Virus record (IMG/VR): IMGVR_UViG_3300005753_000041
Location: 1 to 54,689 of that record
DNA length: 54,689 nt
From: a virus
Direction: 5' to 3' (one strand)
The position numbers and the translations under genes were made by a program. This document shows, one piece after another, positions 1 through 7,637 of the stretch. The notes under the pieces were generated by a model that saw only the letters and a list, made by a program, of their open reading frames with translations, was not told where the DNA came from and did no database searches. Each line of letters opens with the position of its first letter. Positions within the stretch are counted from its first letter, which is position 1.

Positions 1-381
1 ATGAAAACATACACAGTATACGCACAAGAGTTCGTACCAGAGTCTTTACTAGCTAAATATCCAAAACCAGCAGAGTATGCAGAAGGCAAATTATATTTAT
101 TTGCTGAAAATTTAGAAAAAGTAACAGGTACACCGGCTGTTGATATATTTGATTTTTCGGTCATGGGATTGCAAGAAGATGACGGTACTGAAAAATCAGT
201 ATCTATAGTAGATGGTGTTGAGGTTGAAACAGATATGCTAACTAAATCGGGATTGATATCAATGGTAACTGCAATGCTTTCTGGTACGATGACTGGCAGA
301 GAAATTCAATTGTCAGTTGCTCAGGGTAAATATTTATATTCGACAATATTTGCACCAAAGTCAGCGATCGAACAGCAATGA
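1..381 (+). CDS. Hypothetical protein, 126 aa, first gene of the overlapping small-gene run
   Basis: The product is a soluble-looking 126-residue protein with no signal peptide, no membrane segment and no motif that I recognise. The window begins exactly on its ATG, so I cannot see a ribosome binding site and cannot exclude an upstream start. Its TGA stop overlaps the ATG of the next small gene (ATGA at 378-381). That places it at the head of the translationally coupled membrane-protein cluster that runs to 2593. No function is assigned. Its position beside holin-like genes is the only contextual hint, and tail or structural roles are equally possible. Confidence 0.6.
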   Translation: MKTYTVYAQEFVPESLLAKYPKPAEYAEGKLYLFAENLEKVTGTPAVDIFDFSVMGLQEDDGTEKSVSIVDGVEVETDMLTKSGLISMVTAMLSGTMTGREIQLSVAQGKYLYSTIFAPKSAIEQQ

Positions 382-467
382 AATCTGGTAAAGAAATAGC
401 AACGGACATTAACATTATATCCTTAATAGTGTTGATTGGTTATCTAATATATATAGGAAACTTGTAG
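378..467 (+). CDS. 29-aa single-pass membrane peptide
   Basis: This is a 29-codon reading frame starting at ATG 378, inside the ATGA overlap with the previous stop, and ending in TAG at 465-467. The last G of that stop is also the first base of the next gene's GTG start. The product has a short charged N-terminus (MKSGKEIATD) followed by a hydrophobic helix of about 17 residues (IISLIVLIGYLIYIG). The overlaps at both ends, and the lack of any other use for this stretch, argue that it is real. Small one-helix proteins next to holins are common in phage lysis modules, but no specific role can be shown. Confidence 0.6.
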   Translation: MKSGKEIATDINIISLIVLIGYLIYIGNL

Positions 468-928
468 TGGAAAAACGAATTGAGAGGCTAGAAATAGCAG
501 TAGGCAAACTTGTGACTAGTGAGCAAAGAAGTATTGACATACAGAACTCCTTAAAGGTCAGCATGAAAGATATTGCTAATTCACTAAGAATCTTTAACGA
601 CCATATGGTTGAAAGTAAAGTACTTAATGCAGCCCATCTTAGATTTGAAGCAGATACCCTACAAAAACTCACTGAGTATGACGCTAAACGGAGTAAAGAC
701 TTAGATAAAATTTATAAAATAATTCGTGATGAGCAGAAGACTTTAAGTGAAAACGCTACCTGTGTGAAACTAGTTACCCAACGTGGCGATAGACTCAGAG
801 AGGATATTGAGCACTTAAAGCAAAGTGCAGAAAATTCTATTATTATGTGGCGCAATAGTGCCATAACACTATTTTTAACCATTATGGCTGGCGTTAGTTT
901 ATGGCTTATAAAAGGTAATACACCATGA
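467..928 (+). CDS. Coiled-coil protein with C-terminal membrane anchor (XhlA-like architecture)
   Basis: This 153-residue protein starts with GTG, overlapping the preceding TAG. Residues 1 to about 125 are charged and heptad-like (MEKRIERLEIAVGKL and later segments), followed by one hydrophobic segment near residues 132-148 and a very short tail. The order coiled coil then C-terminal helix resembles the XhlA family of phage lysis accessory proteins, although I see only the architecture and not a family motif. It overlaps the next gene by ATGA at 925-928. It probably sits at the inner membrane with its bulk in the cytoplasm. A role in lysis is inferred from the adjacent holin-type genes. Confidence 0.65.
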   Translation: MEKRIERLEIAVGKLVTSEQRSIDIQNSLKVSMKDIANSLRIFNDHMVESKVLNAAHLRFEADTLQKLTEYDAKRSKDLDKIYKIIRDEQKTLSENATCVKLVTQRGDRLREDIEHLKQSAENSIIMWRNSAITLFLTIMAGVSLWLIKGNTP

Positions 929-1209
929 CCATCAATTTAAAAATAGTATCAACTCTACTGGGTATTATAGGAAGCTTGTTCACTGCAGGCTATTTTGTAT
1001 TTGAATATCATAATACCCTTGCAACGAAAAAAGAGGTTAATTTAATTTTTATTGAATTACGCCTTAATGACGTTGAGGATAGTATTGAGAATTATAGTAA
1101 TGCAGATACGTTGACTACAGTTGAGCAGAGGCGGTATGATAGATTAGTCAAGACGCTTTCTAGGTTAGAAGGAAGTCGAGATAAAATTTTAGGATTAGGT
1201 AATGATTAA
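925..1209 (+). CDS. Small protein with N-terminal membrane anchor and coiled coil (possible i-spanin-like)
   Basis: The 94-residue product has an N-terminal hydrophobic helix at about residues 5-27 (IVSTLLGIIGSLFTAGYFVF), then a charged alpha-helical remainder rich in Glu, Arg and Lys. An N-in, C-out anchor with a helical periplasmic domain is the layout of inner-membrane spanins (Rz). This protein is shorter than lambda Rz (153 aa), and no lipoprotein partner lies next to it in the cluster, so the assignment is tentative. It is coupled to the previous gene (ATGA) and overlaps the next gene by 8 nt. Confidence 0.55.
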   Translation: MTINLKIVSTLLGIIGSLFTAGYFVFEYHNTLATKKEVNLIFIELRLNDVEDSIENYSNADTLTTVEQRRYDRLVKTLSRLEGSRDKILGLGND

Positions 1210-1444
1210 ATATATTTTAATTGGTTTACTTCTTGTAGTTTCCTTGGCTGGTCAAACAGCTGTAGTGGATAAGATGGTGTCCAGAAATGGTGACTTACTT
1301 ATTAGAGTGAGTAACATTGAAAATTATACTGTCCAATGCCAAATTTGGAATGACACATATTATGTAGAATTTAATTTAGGTCCAATGAGGACAAGTAGAT
1401 GGTACATAGAACCTTACGGTAATTACACGGTGGAATGCGAATAA
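1202..1444 (+). CDS. Small exported protein, 80 aa
   Basis: The first 19 or so residues form a signal-peptide-like stretch (MIKYILIGLLLVVSLAGQ) ending in small residues, so the mature protein of about 60 residues is probably periplasmic. There is no cysteine at the cleavage region, so it is not a lipoprotein. The mature part contains two cysteines (in VQCQIW and VECE) that could form a disulfide in the periplasm. It starts 8 nt before the previous gene ends and its TAA overlaps the next ATG (TAATG at 1442-1446). I do not recognise a family. Confidence 0.55.
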   Translation: MIKYILIGLLLVVSLAGQTAVVDKMVSRNGDLLIRVSNIENYTVQCQIWNDTYYVEFNLGPMRTSRWYIEPYGNYTVECE

Positions 1445-1683
1445 TGAATGATTTAATAGTACAATGGTTTGAAGATATCCAATTATCAAAAACAATTAGC
1501 TTTGCCCGATTGAAGCAATTAGTTGGTTTAGTAGGAATTGTCTTATATATGGTTCCTTTATTTGAAGTTGGATTCTGGACAGGTGTCACATCTGCATCTT
1601 TGTTAGTTATGGGTGCGGTAGATGAATACCTCCGTAAAAATACAACTGCATCTCTTGAATTGAAGAGGGAACGCGCAGAATGA
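1444..1683 (+). CDS. Small membrane protein with two predicted helices (holin-like)
   Basis: I place the start at ATG 1444, inside a TAATG overlap, giving 79 residues. An in-frame ATG at 1435 would lie within the previous gene and would add only three residues. Two hydrophobic segments lie near residues 28-44 (LVGLVGIVLYMVPLF) and 47-60 (WTGVTSASLLVMGA), with a charged C-terminus (ELKRERAE). Two-helix proteins of this size next to a 3TM holin are often holins or antiholins. The function is inferred only from size, topology and position. It is coupled to the next gene by ATGA. Confidence 0.6.
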   Translation: MNDLIVQWFEDIQLSKTISFARLKQLVGLVGIVLYMVPLFEVGFWTGVTSASLLVMGAVDEYLRKNTTASLELKRERAE

Positions 1684-2090
1684 AGCTACCGTGGACAGCA
1701 GTTCTTGAAGTAGGCGGTAACTTAATTGATGAGCTGTTTACTTCTGATGCAGAGAAGGCAGAAGCCAAGTTAAAATTGGCTACTCTTCATCAAGCTGGAA
1801 AGCTTAAAGAGACTGAAAGTTCCATGAATGTAGTAGTTGCGGAAGCCAAGTCTGAACATTTTATTGTTGCTGCTTGGCGACCAATCACAATGCTTACTTT
1901 CGTATTCATTATTGCTAACAATTATATTATCTACCCATACATGAATCTATTTTTTGATACCGGTATTAAGTTGGAATTACCTAAAGACCTTTGGGAATTA
2001 TTAAAGATTGGTTTAGGGGGTTATGTCGTTGGACGTAGTGGTGAGAAAATAGCAAAAGAATACGCTAAATTTAAGGAAAGCAAAAAATGA
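1680..2090 (+). CDS. 3TM-type holin family protein
   Basis: The protein has 136 residues. The central motif SEHFIVAAWRPITMLTF, then IIANNYIIYPYM, then the C-terminal stretch LWELLKIGLGGYVVGRSGEK, matches the conserved pattern of the phage/GTA 3TM holin family (holin_3TMs type). The amphipathic N-terminus contains the family-typical LFTSDAEKAEAKLKLA segment. Such proteins form lesions in the inner membrane that time lysis. Here it is the seventh gene of a run in which every gene overlaps the previous one (ATGA at both ends). No endolysin is visible next to it and one may lie upstream of the window. Confidence 0.8.
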   Translation: MKLPWTAVLEVGGNLIDELFTSDAEKAEAKLKLATLHQAGKLKETESSMNVVVAEAKSEHFIVAAWRPITMLTFVFIIANNYIIYPYMNLFFDTGIKLELPKDLWELLKIGLGGYVVGRSGEKIAKEYAKFKESKK

Positions 2091-2593
2091 GTAAATTGAA
2101 ATCCCCCTGGAAAAGTGGAGTAACAATTGCAATCACATTATTTATATTAGCTTGGTTGGTTATTGGTACTAAAGCAGAAGCTAAAACAATTTTTGGTGTA
2201 TCTGCAGGCGCTACCTTTGTTGGTGGTGAGCAGTACGAATCAGAAACCATTATGATTACAGAAACCCTTGACGACAAATATGAGCTAGGTATTGCGCTGA
2301 TGTTAAGGTTAGCCTGCACAGAAGACAGTGAATGTGCCCGTGGCGAGTATGATTCAGCTAATCAACTTATATTTGTACAAAGAGTAGTTAGGTATAAAGC
2401 TTTCCAAATGGGGATTGGAGTAGGTTACAGCCATAATAAATTACCCACATATAACACGCATACCCCCTTTATTTTATCTATGAGATATGATCTCACTGGA
2501 AGATTAAGTGTCGGATATTTCCACGAATCATGTGGTGGTAGTTGTACATCCAATTCAGGCAAAGACATGATTTATATTGGATACAGCTTTTAA
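2087..2593 (+). CDS. Exported outer-membrane-barrel-like protein, possibly PagL/acyloxyacyl-hydrolase-like
   Basis: This 168-residue protein has a positively charged start, a hydrophobic signal segment at about residues 10-28 and a likely cleavage after AEA. The rest is rich in alternating beta-strand pattern and ends in aromatic residues (YIGYSF), typical of outer-membrane barrels. Near the C-terminus the segment GYFHESCGGSC...NSGKD loosely resembles the His-Ser region plus the Asn-Gly turn of PagL-type lipid A deacylases, which are also found in phages. The catalytic assignment is weak: I see a histidine and serines but no clear alignment. It is the last gene of the overlapping run. An alternative is a non-enzymatic surface-exclusion or receptor-masking barrel protein. 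Confidence 0.55.
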   Translation: MSKLKSPWKSGVTIAITLFILAWLVIGTKAEAKTIFGVSAGATFVGGEQYESETIMITETLDDKYELGIALMLRLACTEDSECARGEYDSANQLIFVQRVVRYKAFQMGIGVGYSHNKLPTYNTHTPFILSMRYDLTGRLSVGYFHESCGGSCTSNSGKDMIYIGYSF

Positions 2594-2608
2594 AATAAAT
2601 TCAAGTGG

Positions 2609-2636
2609 ATGATGGAGGTAAGCAATCTTACATCAT
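2609..2636 (+). other. Imperfect stem-loop upstream of late promoter
   Basis: GTAAG (2618-2622) pairs with CTTAC (2627-2631) around a CAAT loop, and ATGAT (2609-2613) pairs with ATCAT (2632-2636), leaving a 4-nt bulge on the 5' side. No T-run follows, so it is not a standard intrinsic terminator. It sits between the small-gene cluster and the promoter at 2636 and may act in transcript processing or partial termination. Confidence 0.35.
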
Positions 2637-2663
2637 TGACATCAACATAGTTCAAGGTACAAT
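2636..2663 (+). promoter_or_regulatory. Sigma70-like promoter for the structural genes
   Basis: TTGACA at 2636-2641, a perfect -35 consensus, is followed after 16 bp by TACAAT at 2658-2663, a five-of-six match to the -10 consensus. Initiation near 2670 would give a short leader before the ribosome binding site GAGGAA at 2681-2686 and the ATG at 2692. N4 late genes are known to be read by host sigma70 RNA polymerase, so a promoter of this type at the head of the virion genes fits. It is predicted only from sequence. Confidence 0.6.
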
Positions 2664-2691
2664 TGATCAATAAACTTATAGAGGAATTAAA

Positions 2692-3102
2692 ATGAAAACA
2701 TCAAACGCAGGCGTTATTGCCGGACTTAACGCAATTACAGCATTATTAGATGCGGGTGCAGGCGCTGCAGTCATTAAGATATATAACGGAACGCAACCAG
2801 CAGATCCTTCTGTAGCAGTTGGTGTTCAAACATTACTAGGGACAGTTGTTTGTACTGACCCTGCATTTCCGTCAGCAATTGATGCTACAGGCTCTGCTAC
2901 TGCTACAGCTTCTGCAATTACTGCTGGGTTAGCAGTAGCGGTTGGTACTGCTTCATGGTTCAGGGCTTCAGATAGTAACGGTGTTGCTGTTTTTGATGGC
3001 GATGCTGGACAAGGTTCTGGTGAGCTAAACCTTGATGATAATACATTTGAAATCAATGATAATATCAGCGTCAACTCTTGGGTCATCACTATGGCAGAGT
3101 AA
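2692..3102 (+). CDS. Phage virion-associated protein, 136 aa (tail/decoration type)
   Basis: The protein is Ala/Thr/Gly-rich with no signal peptide. The layout matches a small structural family seen in many tailed phages: an N-terminal helix with DAG near residues 20-22, a strand with IYNGTQPADPS, a QTLLGTVVCTDPAF segment, then TASWFRASDSNGVAVFDGDAG and a C-terminal VNSWVITM strand. Members are annotated as structural or head/tail-associated proteins and the exact place in the virion is unknown. A good ribosome binding site (GAGGAATTAAA) precedes the ATG. It is the first gene after the sigma70-like promoter. Confidence 0.6.
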   Translation: MKTSNAGVIAGLNAITALLDAGAGAAVIKIYNGTQPADPSVAVGVQTLLGTVVCTDPAFPSAIDATGSATATASAITAGLAVAVGTASWFRASDSNGVAVFDGDAGQGSGELNLDDNTFEINDNISVNSWVITMAE

Positions 3103-3128
3103 TGCCTATCTCCTAAAGGATATGCATT

Positions 3129-4043
3129 ATGACCCTAGTTCTCGCAAGTACAGCGCACTCTGCTGTATCTAACACTGTAGATAAGACTTATAGTTGCTTT
3201 GATACGGCAGAATCAGCTACGTTCTTAGTAGAAAATTTAGTTGCGGGTACTTTAGTTAATATGAGTACCGGCAATAATCTAAGTGATGTTGGCTATAATC
3301 CCTATAGTAACCGTTTTATGTTCACGCGTAATAACTTTGCTTCCTTCCATGAGTTCTCTGAATCAGATATTGTTAATGGTGTGGCAAGCCCTACACAAAT
3401 AAGAGTAGTTACTGTAACTGCCCTCTTCGGTGATGATACTGAAGGACTTACTGATGTAGTTCCTAATTTAACAGAAGGGGGCTATGAATTTTGGATTTCC
3501 ATAGAGAATGGGGGAGTTAATCAGACATACAACGTACCCTATTCTAAAACTAATATGTTAGGGACAAGTAACATTTCCATTGGGGCAAGACAGCAATTAA
3601 TTATGGCTACGGTTGGTTCATCTAATGATGGTCAAGAAGGGGTAGGATTCCATCTTAAGAATCAAGAACTAATTGGATGTTCTGAAGGTGCTGTAGGTGT
3701 AAGAAGAATCTACGTAGCTAATAGACCTACAGATAGAGATACGAATTACGATCAAGCCTCAGATGCAGAACTTACGGTAACCGCTCCGTTTGATGCAAAT
3801 GTAGTTGTGCCTTCTGGGTCTGATTTATCCTCTATTTGCTTCCATGAAGCTACCGGGCATATTCTAGTATTATCTGAGACGGGTAATGCTTTATATCAAT
3901 ATAAAAGAGATGGGACTTTAGTATCTACTCTATCTGGATTAAATACCCCACTATTTCAACCAGAAGGTATATGTATGCATGGAGACAACATGGTAATTAT
4001 GGGAGAAACAGATGAATGCTGTTATTACACCTATACACCATGA
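3129..4043 (+). CDS. Beta-propeller-like protein (SdiA-regulated/esterase-like propeller), 304 aa
   Basis: The C-terminal 75 residues contain the pattern DLSSICFHEATGHILVLS, then YQYKRDGTLVSTL and FQPEGICMHGDNMVI. This resembles the blade signature of SdiA-regulated-type beta-propellers (DLS...TGhllvLS, FQPEGIa). Earlier parts show other strand-turn elements (NPYSNRFMFTRN). The N-terminal 15 residues are mildly hydrophobic with AHSA, and a weak signal peptide cannot be excluded. AAAGGA precedes the ATG. Lying between structural genes, it is probably a virion surface or tail-associated protein. Propeller folds in phage tails often mediate host binding, but no ligand can be inferred. Confidence 0.55.
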   Translation: MTLVLASTAHSAVSNTVDKTYSCFDTAESATFLVENLVAGTLVNMSTGNNLSDVGYNPYSNRFMFTRNNFASFHEFSESDIVNGVASPTQIRVVTVTALFGDDTEGLTDVVPNLTEGGYEFWISIENGGVNQTYNVPYSKTNMLGTSNISIGARQQLIMATVGSSNDGQEGVGFHLKNQELIGCSEGAVGVRRIYVANRPTDRDTNYDQASDAELTVTAPFDANVVVPSGSDLSSICFHEATGHILVLSETGNALYQYKRDGTLVSTLSGLNTPLFQPEGICMHGDNMVIMGETDECCYYTYTP

Positions 4044-4053
4044 GGCTAATTAA

Positions 4054-6546
4054 ATGACTATAGCTTTTGATGCGATAACAACCAACCTACAATTTACAGC
4101 CTCTGCTATAACTATTGGACACACTCCTACAGGAAACCCTGCAGGGGTATTTATATCTATAGTTCAGAATGCAGGTGTAGCTAATTTAGGCGCCATAACT
4201 TATGGCGGAGATGCATTAACTGAAATCGGAAGTTCCCCTTATATCAGTTCAAATGGAGAAGGGGGAGTAATCTCTCTTTACTTCAAAGGTTCTGGAGTTA
4301 AGACCGGTACACAAGATGCTGTTATAAATCCTACAGCTGGTGCAGGACGATATATAACAGTAATGACTGTAACTGCCGCAGCCGATTTAGAGATTAATTT
4401 AGCTTCTATAATATTAGATGTTGCTTCACAAGCTAACCCTTCTGGGACTTTAGCTTTAGGTAATCAAGAATCCTTTGTATATCATGTGCACATGTCGGGG
4501 CTTAGTGGCACGAATAGCACAGCTCCTTTAGCTGGTTGGACTGATAGGGGTGAAGGGGATTTAGGTTCGCTCACTTCTGGGCTATACACATATGACACTA
4601 TATCTGATGTAGATGTAACCTGTGGCTATTCCGCAGCCATTAATGACAATGTACATATAATTGCAATAGCAGTTAACGAAGAGGCTGCACCAGCTGGAGT
4701 ATCAATAGCTACGGTAAATGCAGGAAACTCAGTAGCTATAGGCGATACTGGTATAATTTTTACTGGGTTAAATTTTGAAGCTACCACCGGCACATTAACC
4801 ATAAGTCCTACAGATGATAGTAGTGATGTCAATGCCCGAGTACTTACTACTTCTGCATGGACAGATACTTCGATCACAGCTGATTTTCCTTCTGGATTAA
4901 ATCTCTTATACGATACTATTTATGTCTTTGTTACTACGGATACTGTACAAAAAAATGTTGCAGGTAAGGCGTTTCAGTTGGTACCTCCTGCGGTTAATAC
5001 TTTCACTTTAATTGAATCTATAAATGATGCTGGATTATTAGTCGGTACCACAAATATTCAATTTGGCTCAGACCAATTAGAGTATCAATTACTCTCTAAT
5101 GCGGGAGGGGGTGTACATATAGACATCTCTGGTACTTATTATATTGATTACGGGATTTCCGCAGCCCCTGCTACAGATACTATTTATATTAGGTTAGGGG
5201 ATTTCAGTGATCAAACATGGTCCAGTTCTAGCCTAACAGCAGTTGTACTAGGAAGTGCCGCGGCAAATATTGTAGGAAATGTAGCTCAGAGTTTAAATAG
5301 CCTTACTCAGAGCCTCTCAGCGAGCGTTACAGCTAATTCTACGGTAAATGCAGGAGATATTACCCAGACACTAAATTCATTAACACAGGTCTCTATAGGT
5401 AACGTTACTCCTAATGATACAGCTATTGCCTCCGATATTGCCCAAACACTTAATGCCTTAACGCAGTCTGCCAGTGGGACGCTCTCTAGCAATATTGCAG
5501 GGGATATTACGCAGACATTAAATAGCTTAACTCAATCAGCTACGGGAGTTGTCACTGACCATATAGCTGGGGATATAGCGCAGAATATAGGTGCCCTAAC
5601 TCAATCCGCTACTGCAACAGTTACAGCTAATTCTGCAGTGAATGCAGGAGATATAAATCAGAGTGTAAACGCATTGATTCAAAATGCTGTAGGGGTTTTG
5701 ACCCCTAATGCTACAGTAAACACAGGGGATATTACACAGACATTAAATAGCTTAACTCAATCAGCTACAGCTACTATTAATTTATTCGGACATATAATAT
5801 CAGGCCCCATTGCACAAACTCTTAACTCCCTGACTCAAACAGTCTCAGCTACAGTAACTACGAATAGTACAGTAAATGCTGGGGACATTAACCAGAGTTT
5901 AAGTAGCCTTACGCAAAGTGCCACTGGAGTTGTAGTTAGATTAGAGTCCATTGGCGATATCTCACAAACATTAAATAGCCTAACTCAGACTGTAACAGCT
6001 GTAGTTACAGCTAATGCTACAACGACAACAGGTAATATTACACAAACATTAAGTAGCTTAACCCAGACTGCAGTAGGTAATGCTTTTGGAGGAAGCTTAA
6101 TACAAGGAAATATTACACAGTCACTTAACGCACTGACTCAAGTTGCAACAGCCACGATAACTATTAACAGTACAGTGAATACAGGAGATATAAGTCAGTC
6201 CCTAAATTCACTAACTCAAACGGCTACCGGTAATGCAATCTCAAGTATATCCGGCAATATAGCTCAGTCCTTAAATAGCCTTACTCAAACATTATCTGGA
6301 AATAGTATTACAGATATAGATGGGGATATTACTCAATCATTAAGTACATTAACTCAAACCGCAACAGGAGTAGTGAGTCCAAATACTACACTCATCACTG
6401 GTAATATATCTATGGCTTTAAACAGCCTTACACAAATAGCCTCAGATGCGGAAATACTTATTGAGCCTAGAGATAAGATGTATACTAATTTTGATAATAG
6501 GATGTATACTAATAAGCCAACTAACATATTAGTGACTCACGCTTAG
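4054..6546 (+). CDS. Modular tail fibre-like protein with 16 GDI-Q-LNSLTQ repeats, 830 aa
   Basis: Residues 1 to about 210 form a beta-rich N-terminal domain of unknown family. Residues 215 to about 310 look like an IPT/TIG-type Ig fold (SIATVNAGNSVAIGDTGIIF...). Residues 408-794 consist of sixteen copies of GDITQTLNSLTQ-type motifs with a period of 23-26 residues. The protein ends with a short duplicated RDKMYTN/DNRMYTN tail. The regular period suggests a fibrous trimeric beta structure, as in phage fibres and spikes. GAGG lies upstream of the ATG and the gene starts 10 nt after the previous one. A receptor-binding or appendage role is inferred from fibre-like composition and location among virion genes. 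Confidence 0.65.
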   Translation: MTIAFDAITTNLQFTASAITIGHTPTGNPAGVFISIVQNAGVANLGAITYGGDALTEIGSSPYISSNGEGGVISLYFKGSGVKTGTQDAVINPTAGAGRYITVMTVTAAADLEINLASIILDVASQANPSGTLALGNQESFVYHVHMSGLSGTNSTAPLAGWTDRGEGDLGSLTSGLYTYDTISDVDVTCGYSAAINDNVHIIAIAVNEEAAPAGVSIATVNAGNSVAIGDTGIIFTGLNFEATTGTLTISPTDDSSDVNARVLTTSAWTDTSITADFPSGLNLLYDTIYVFVTTDTVQKNVAGKAFQLVPPAVNTFTLIESINDAGLLVGTTNIQFGSDQLEYQLLSNAGGGVHIDISGTYYIDYGISAAPATDTIYIRLGDFSDQTWSSSSLTAVVLGSAAANIVGNVAQSLNSLTQSLSASVTANSTVNAGDITQTLNSLTQVSIGNVTPNDTAIASDIAQTLNALTQSASGTLSSNIAGDITQTLNSLTQSATGVVTDHIAGDIAQNIGALTQSATATVTANSAVNAGDINQSVNALIQNAVGVLTPNATVNTGDITQTLNSLTQSATATINLFGHIISGPIAQTLNSLTQTVSATVTTNSTVNAGDINQSLSSLTQSATGVVVRLESIGDISQTLNSLTQTVTAVVTANATTTTGNITQTLSSLTQTAVGNAFGGSLIQGNITQSLNALTQVATATITINSTVNTGDISQSLNSLTQTATGNAISSISGNIAQSLNSLTQTLSGNSITDIDGDITQSLSTLTQTATGVVSPNTTLITGNISMALNSLTQIASDAEILIEPRDKMYTNFDNRMYTNKPTNILVTHA
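5275..6435 (+). repeat. Sixteen in-frame degenerate repeats (69-78 nt) within the fibre gene
   Basis: Each unit begins with a GDI(T/A/S/N)Q(T/S)LNSLTQ-like dodecapeptide followed by a variable 11-14 residue linker. The unit lengths in residues are 26, 26, 23, 23, 26, 26, 26, 26, 24, 26, 25, 26, 23, 23, 26, then a final 12-residue unit. Lengths of 23 and 26 differ by exactly three residues and dominate. The DNA of the units is clearly diverged, so the period is kept at protein level. Confidence 0.85.
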
Positions 6547-6555
6547 GAACCAAAT

Positions 6556-6912
6556 ATGAAGATAAATATACCTGAAATTACTGCAGGAGATGATGTAGAT
6601 ATTGAACATCACATCACAGCGCAGAAAGTATCCTTCACTGTAGCCCCTACAGCCGTTGTATATTGCAAGATTATATCCAGAGATAAAGCTACAGCGTACA
6701 CAAGTGCGATCCGACAAACAGCCATTCAAGCTGGAGCGAATTGGGCTAAAAGTATTGTGAGTATTGTCATGTCTGCAAGTGAAACAGAAGCTATAAGTGC
6801 TTTAGAGCTACCTTGGAGAAACGGGGAATTGCCTGCCCTAATAGCAACAGAAATTAATGATAATGGTAAAGAAACGTATTACGGGCGTGTTTTACTACAT
6901 AAAGCTATATAG
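6556..6912 (+). CDS. Phage structural protein, 118 aa, unknown family
   Basis: This is a soluble beta-rich protein with segments like VAPTAVVYCKIISRDKATAY and ALELPWRNGELPALIATEI that recall small head-tail or baseplate proteins describing an input range. I cannot name the family. It starts 10 nt after the fibre gene with AGGA in the ribosome binding position, and the adaptor-like gene follows 9 nt later. That makes it a member of the tightly packed virion operon. A tail or fibre assembly role is inferred from position only. Confidence 0.5.
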   Translation: MKINIPEITAGDDVDIEHHITAQKVSFTVAPTAVVYCKIISRDKATAYTSAIRQTAIQAGANWAKSIVSIVMSASETEAISALELPWRNGELPALIATEINDNGKETYYGRVLLHKAI

Positions 6913-6920
6913 GAAATCCA

Positions 6921-7637
6921 ATGTTACTATCAGAGATATTTGAACATTTAAATTATGGGGAACTAGCACAAGTTTCCTTAGCAGGAGCAGAAGAAGAAGG
7001 TATTGTAAGCGGAGCATATCCTGCAATAATTTCTCACTTAAACATGGCTCTAATTACGTTGTACACTCGCTTCCCATTACGTATACGAGAAGTACAAATA
7101 CAACTATACTCTTCAATAACCGAGTACCAGCTAAAGGCAAGTTTCGCAACTAATAGTGGCTCCTTAGAATCTCCAAAATACTTAATAGATACGGCAAACG
7201 ATCCCTTTCTAGCAAGAATATTAAAGGTAGAACGTGTGGAGACAGATGACCCGAAGATTGTAGATGACTTACCACTAAATGACCTTACTGAAGAAACTAG
7301 TGTACATACCACAGCGTATAACACACTAAAAGTACCTACACCAAATGACACAGATATACTCACAGTTCACTTCAGAGCAGCTCCAGATAAGATAATTGCC
7401 GCAGGACTTGACCCTGAAACAGTGGAAATCCCTATTCCAGACAGTTTGTTAGAACCTTTGGTTTATTACATTGCTAGTAGAGCGCACGCAAATGTACCTT
7501 CCCTAGATGGGCAACCTACTGACAGTATGATGTACCTGCAAAAATTTGAACAAAGTGTAGCTAAAGTAGAGGCTCTGGGGTTAATCGAAAACACACACAC
7601 TAACAATACTAAATTGGAAAATAACGGATGGGTATAG
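6921..7637 (+). CDS. Probable head-tail adaptor (N4 gp67-like 30-kDa protein)
   Basis: The 238-residue product begins with a helix (LLSEIFEHLNYGELAQVSLAG), continues with YPAIISHLNMALITLYTRFPL, and has a later segment EPLVYYIASRAHANVPS. Podoviral ring adaptors that dock on the portal share this layout of an N-terminal helical hairpin and a beta middle. In N4 a 30-kDa protein of this kind (gp67) is needed to keep the genome in the head. The assignment rests on pattern recall, not on an alignment. The stop codon lies 10 nt inside the following large fibre gene. Confidence 0.5.
   Translation: MLLSEIFEHLNYGELAQVSLAGAEEEGIVSGAYPAIISHLNMALITLYTRFPLRIREVQIQLYSSITEYQLKASFATNSGSLESPKYLIDTANDPFLARILKVERVETDDPKIVDDLPLNDLTEETSVHTTAYNTLKVPTPNDTDILTVHFRAAPDKIIAAGLDPETVEIPIPDSLLEPLVYYIASRAHANVPSLDGQPTDSMMYLQKFEQSVAKVEALGLIENTHTNNTKLENNGWV

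Noticed and set aside
1202-1444. Outer spanin lipoprotein partner in the membrane cluster
   Set aside because: The signal peptide has no cysteine at the cleavage region, so no lipobox.
5275-6435. CRISPR-like array from evenly spaced repeats
   Set aside because: Repeats are degenerate at DNA level, in one reading frame and encode a fibre motif. No palindromic direct repeats or unique spacers.
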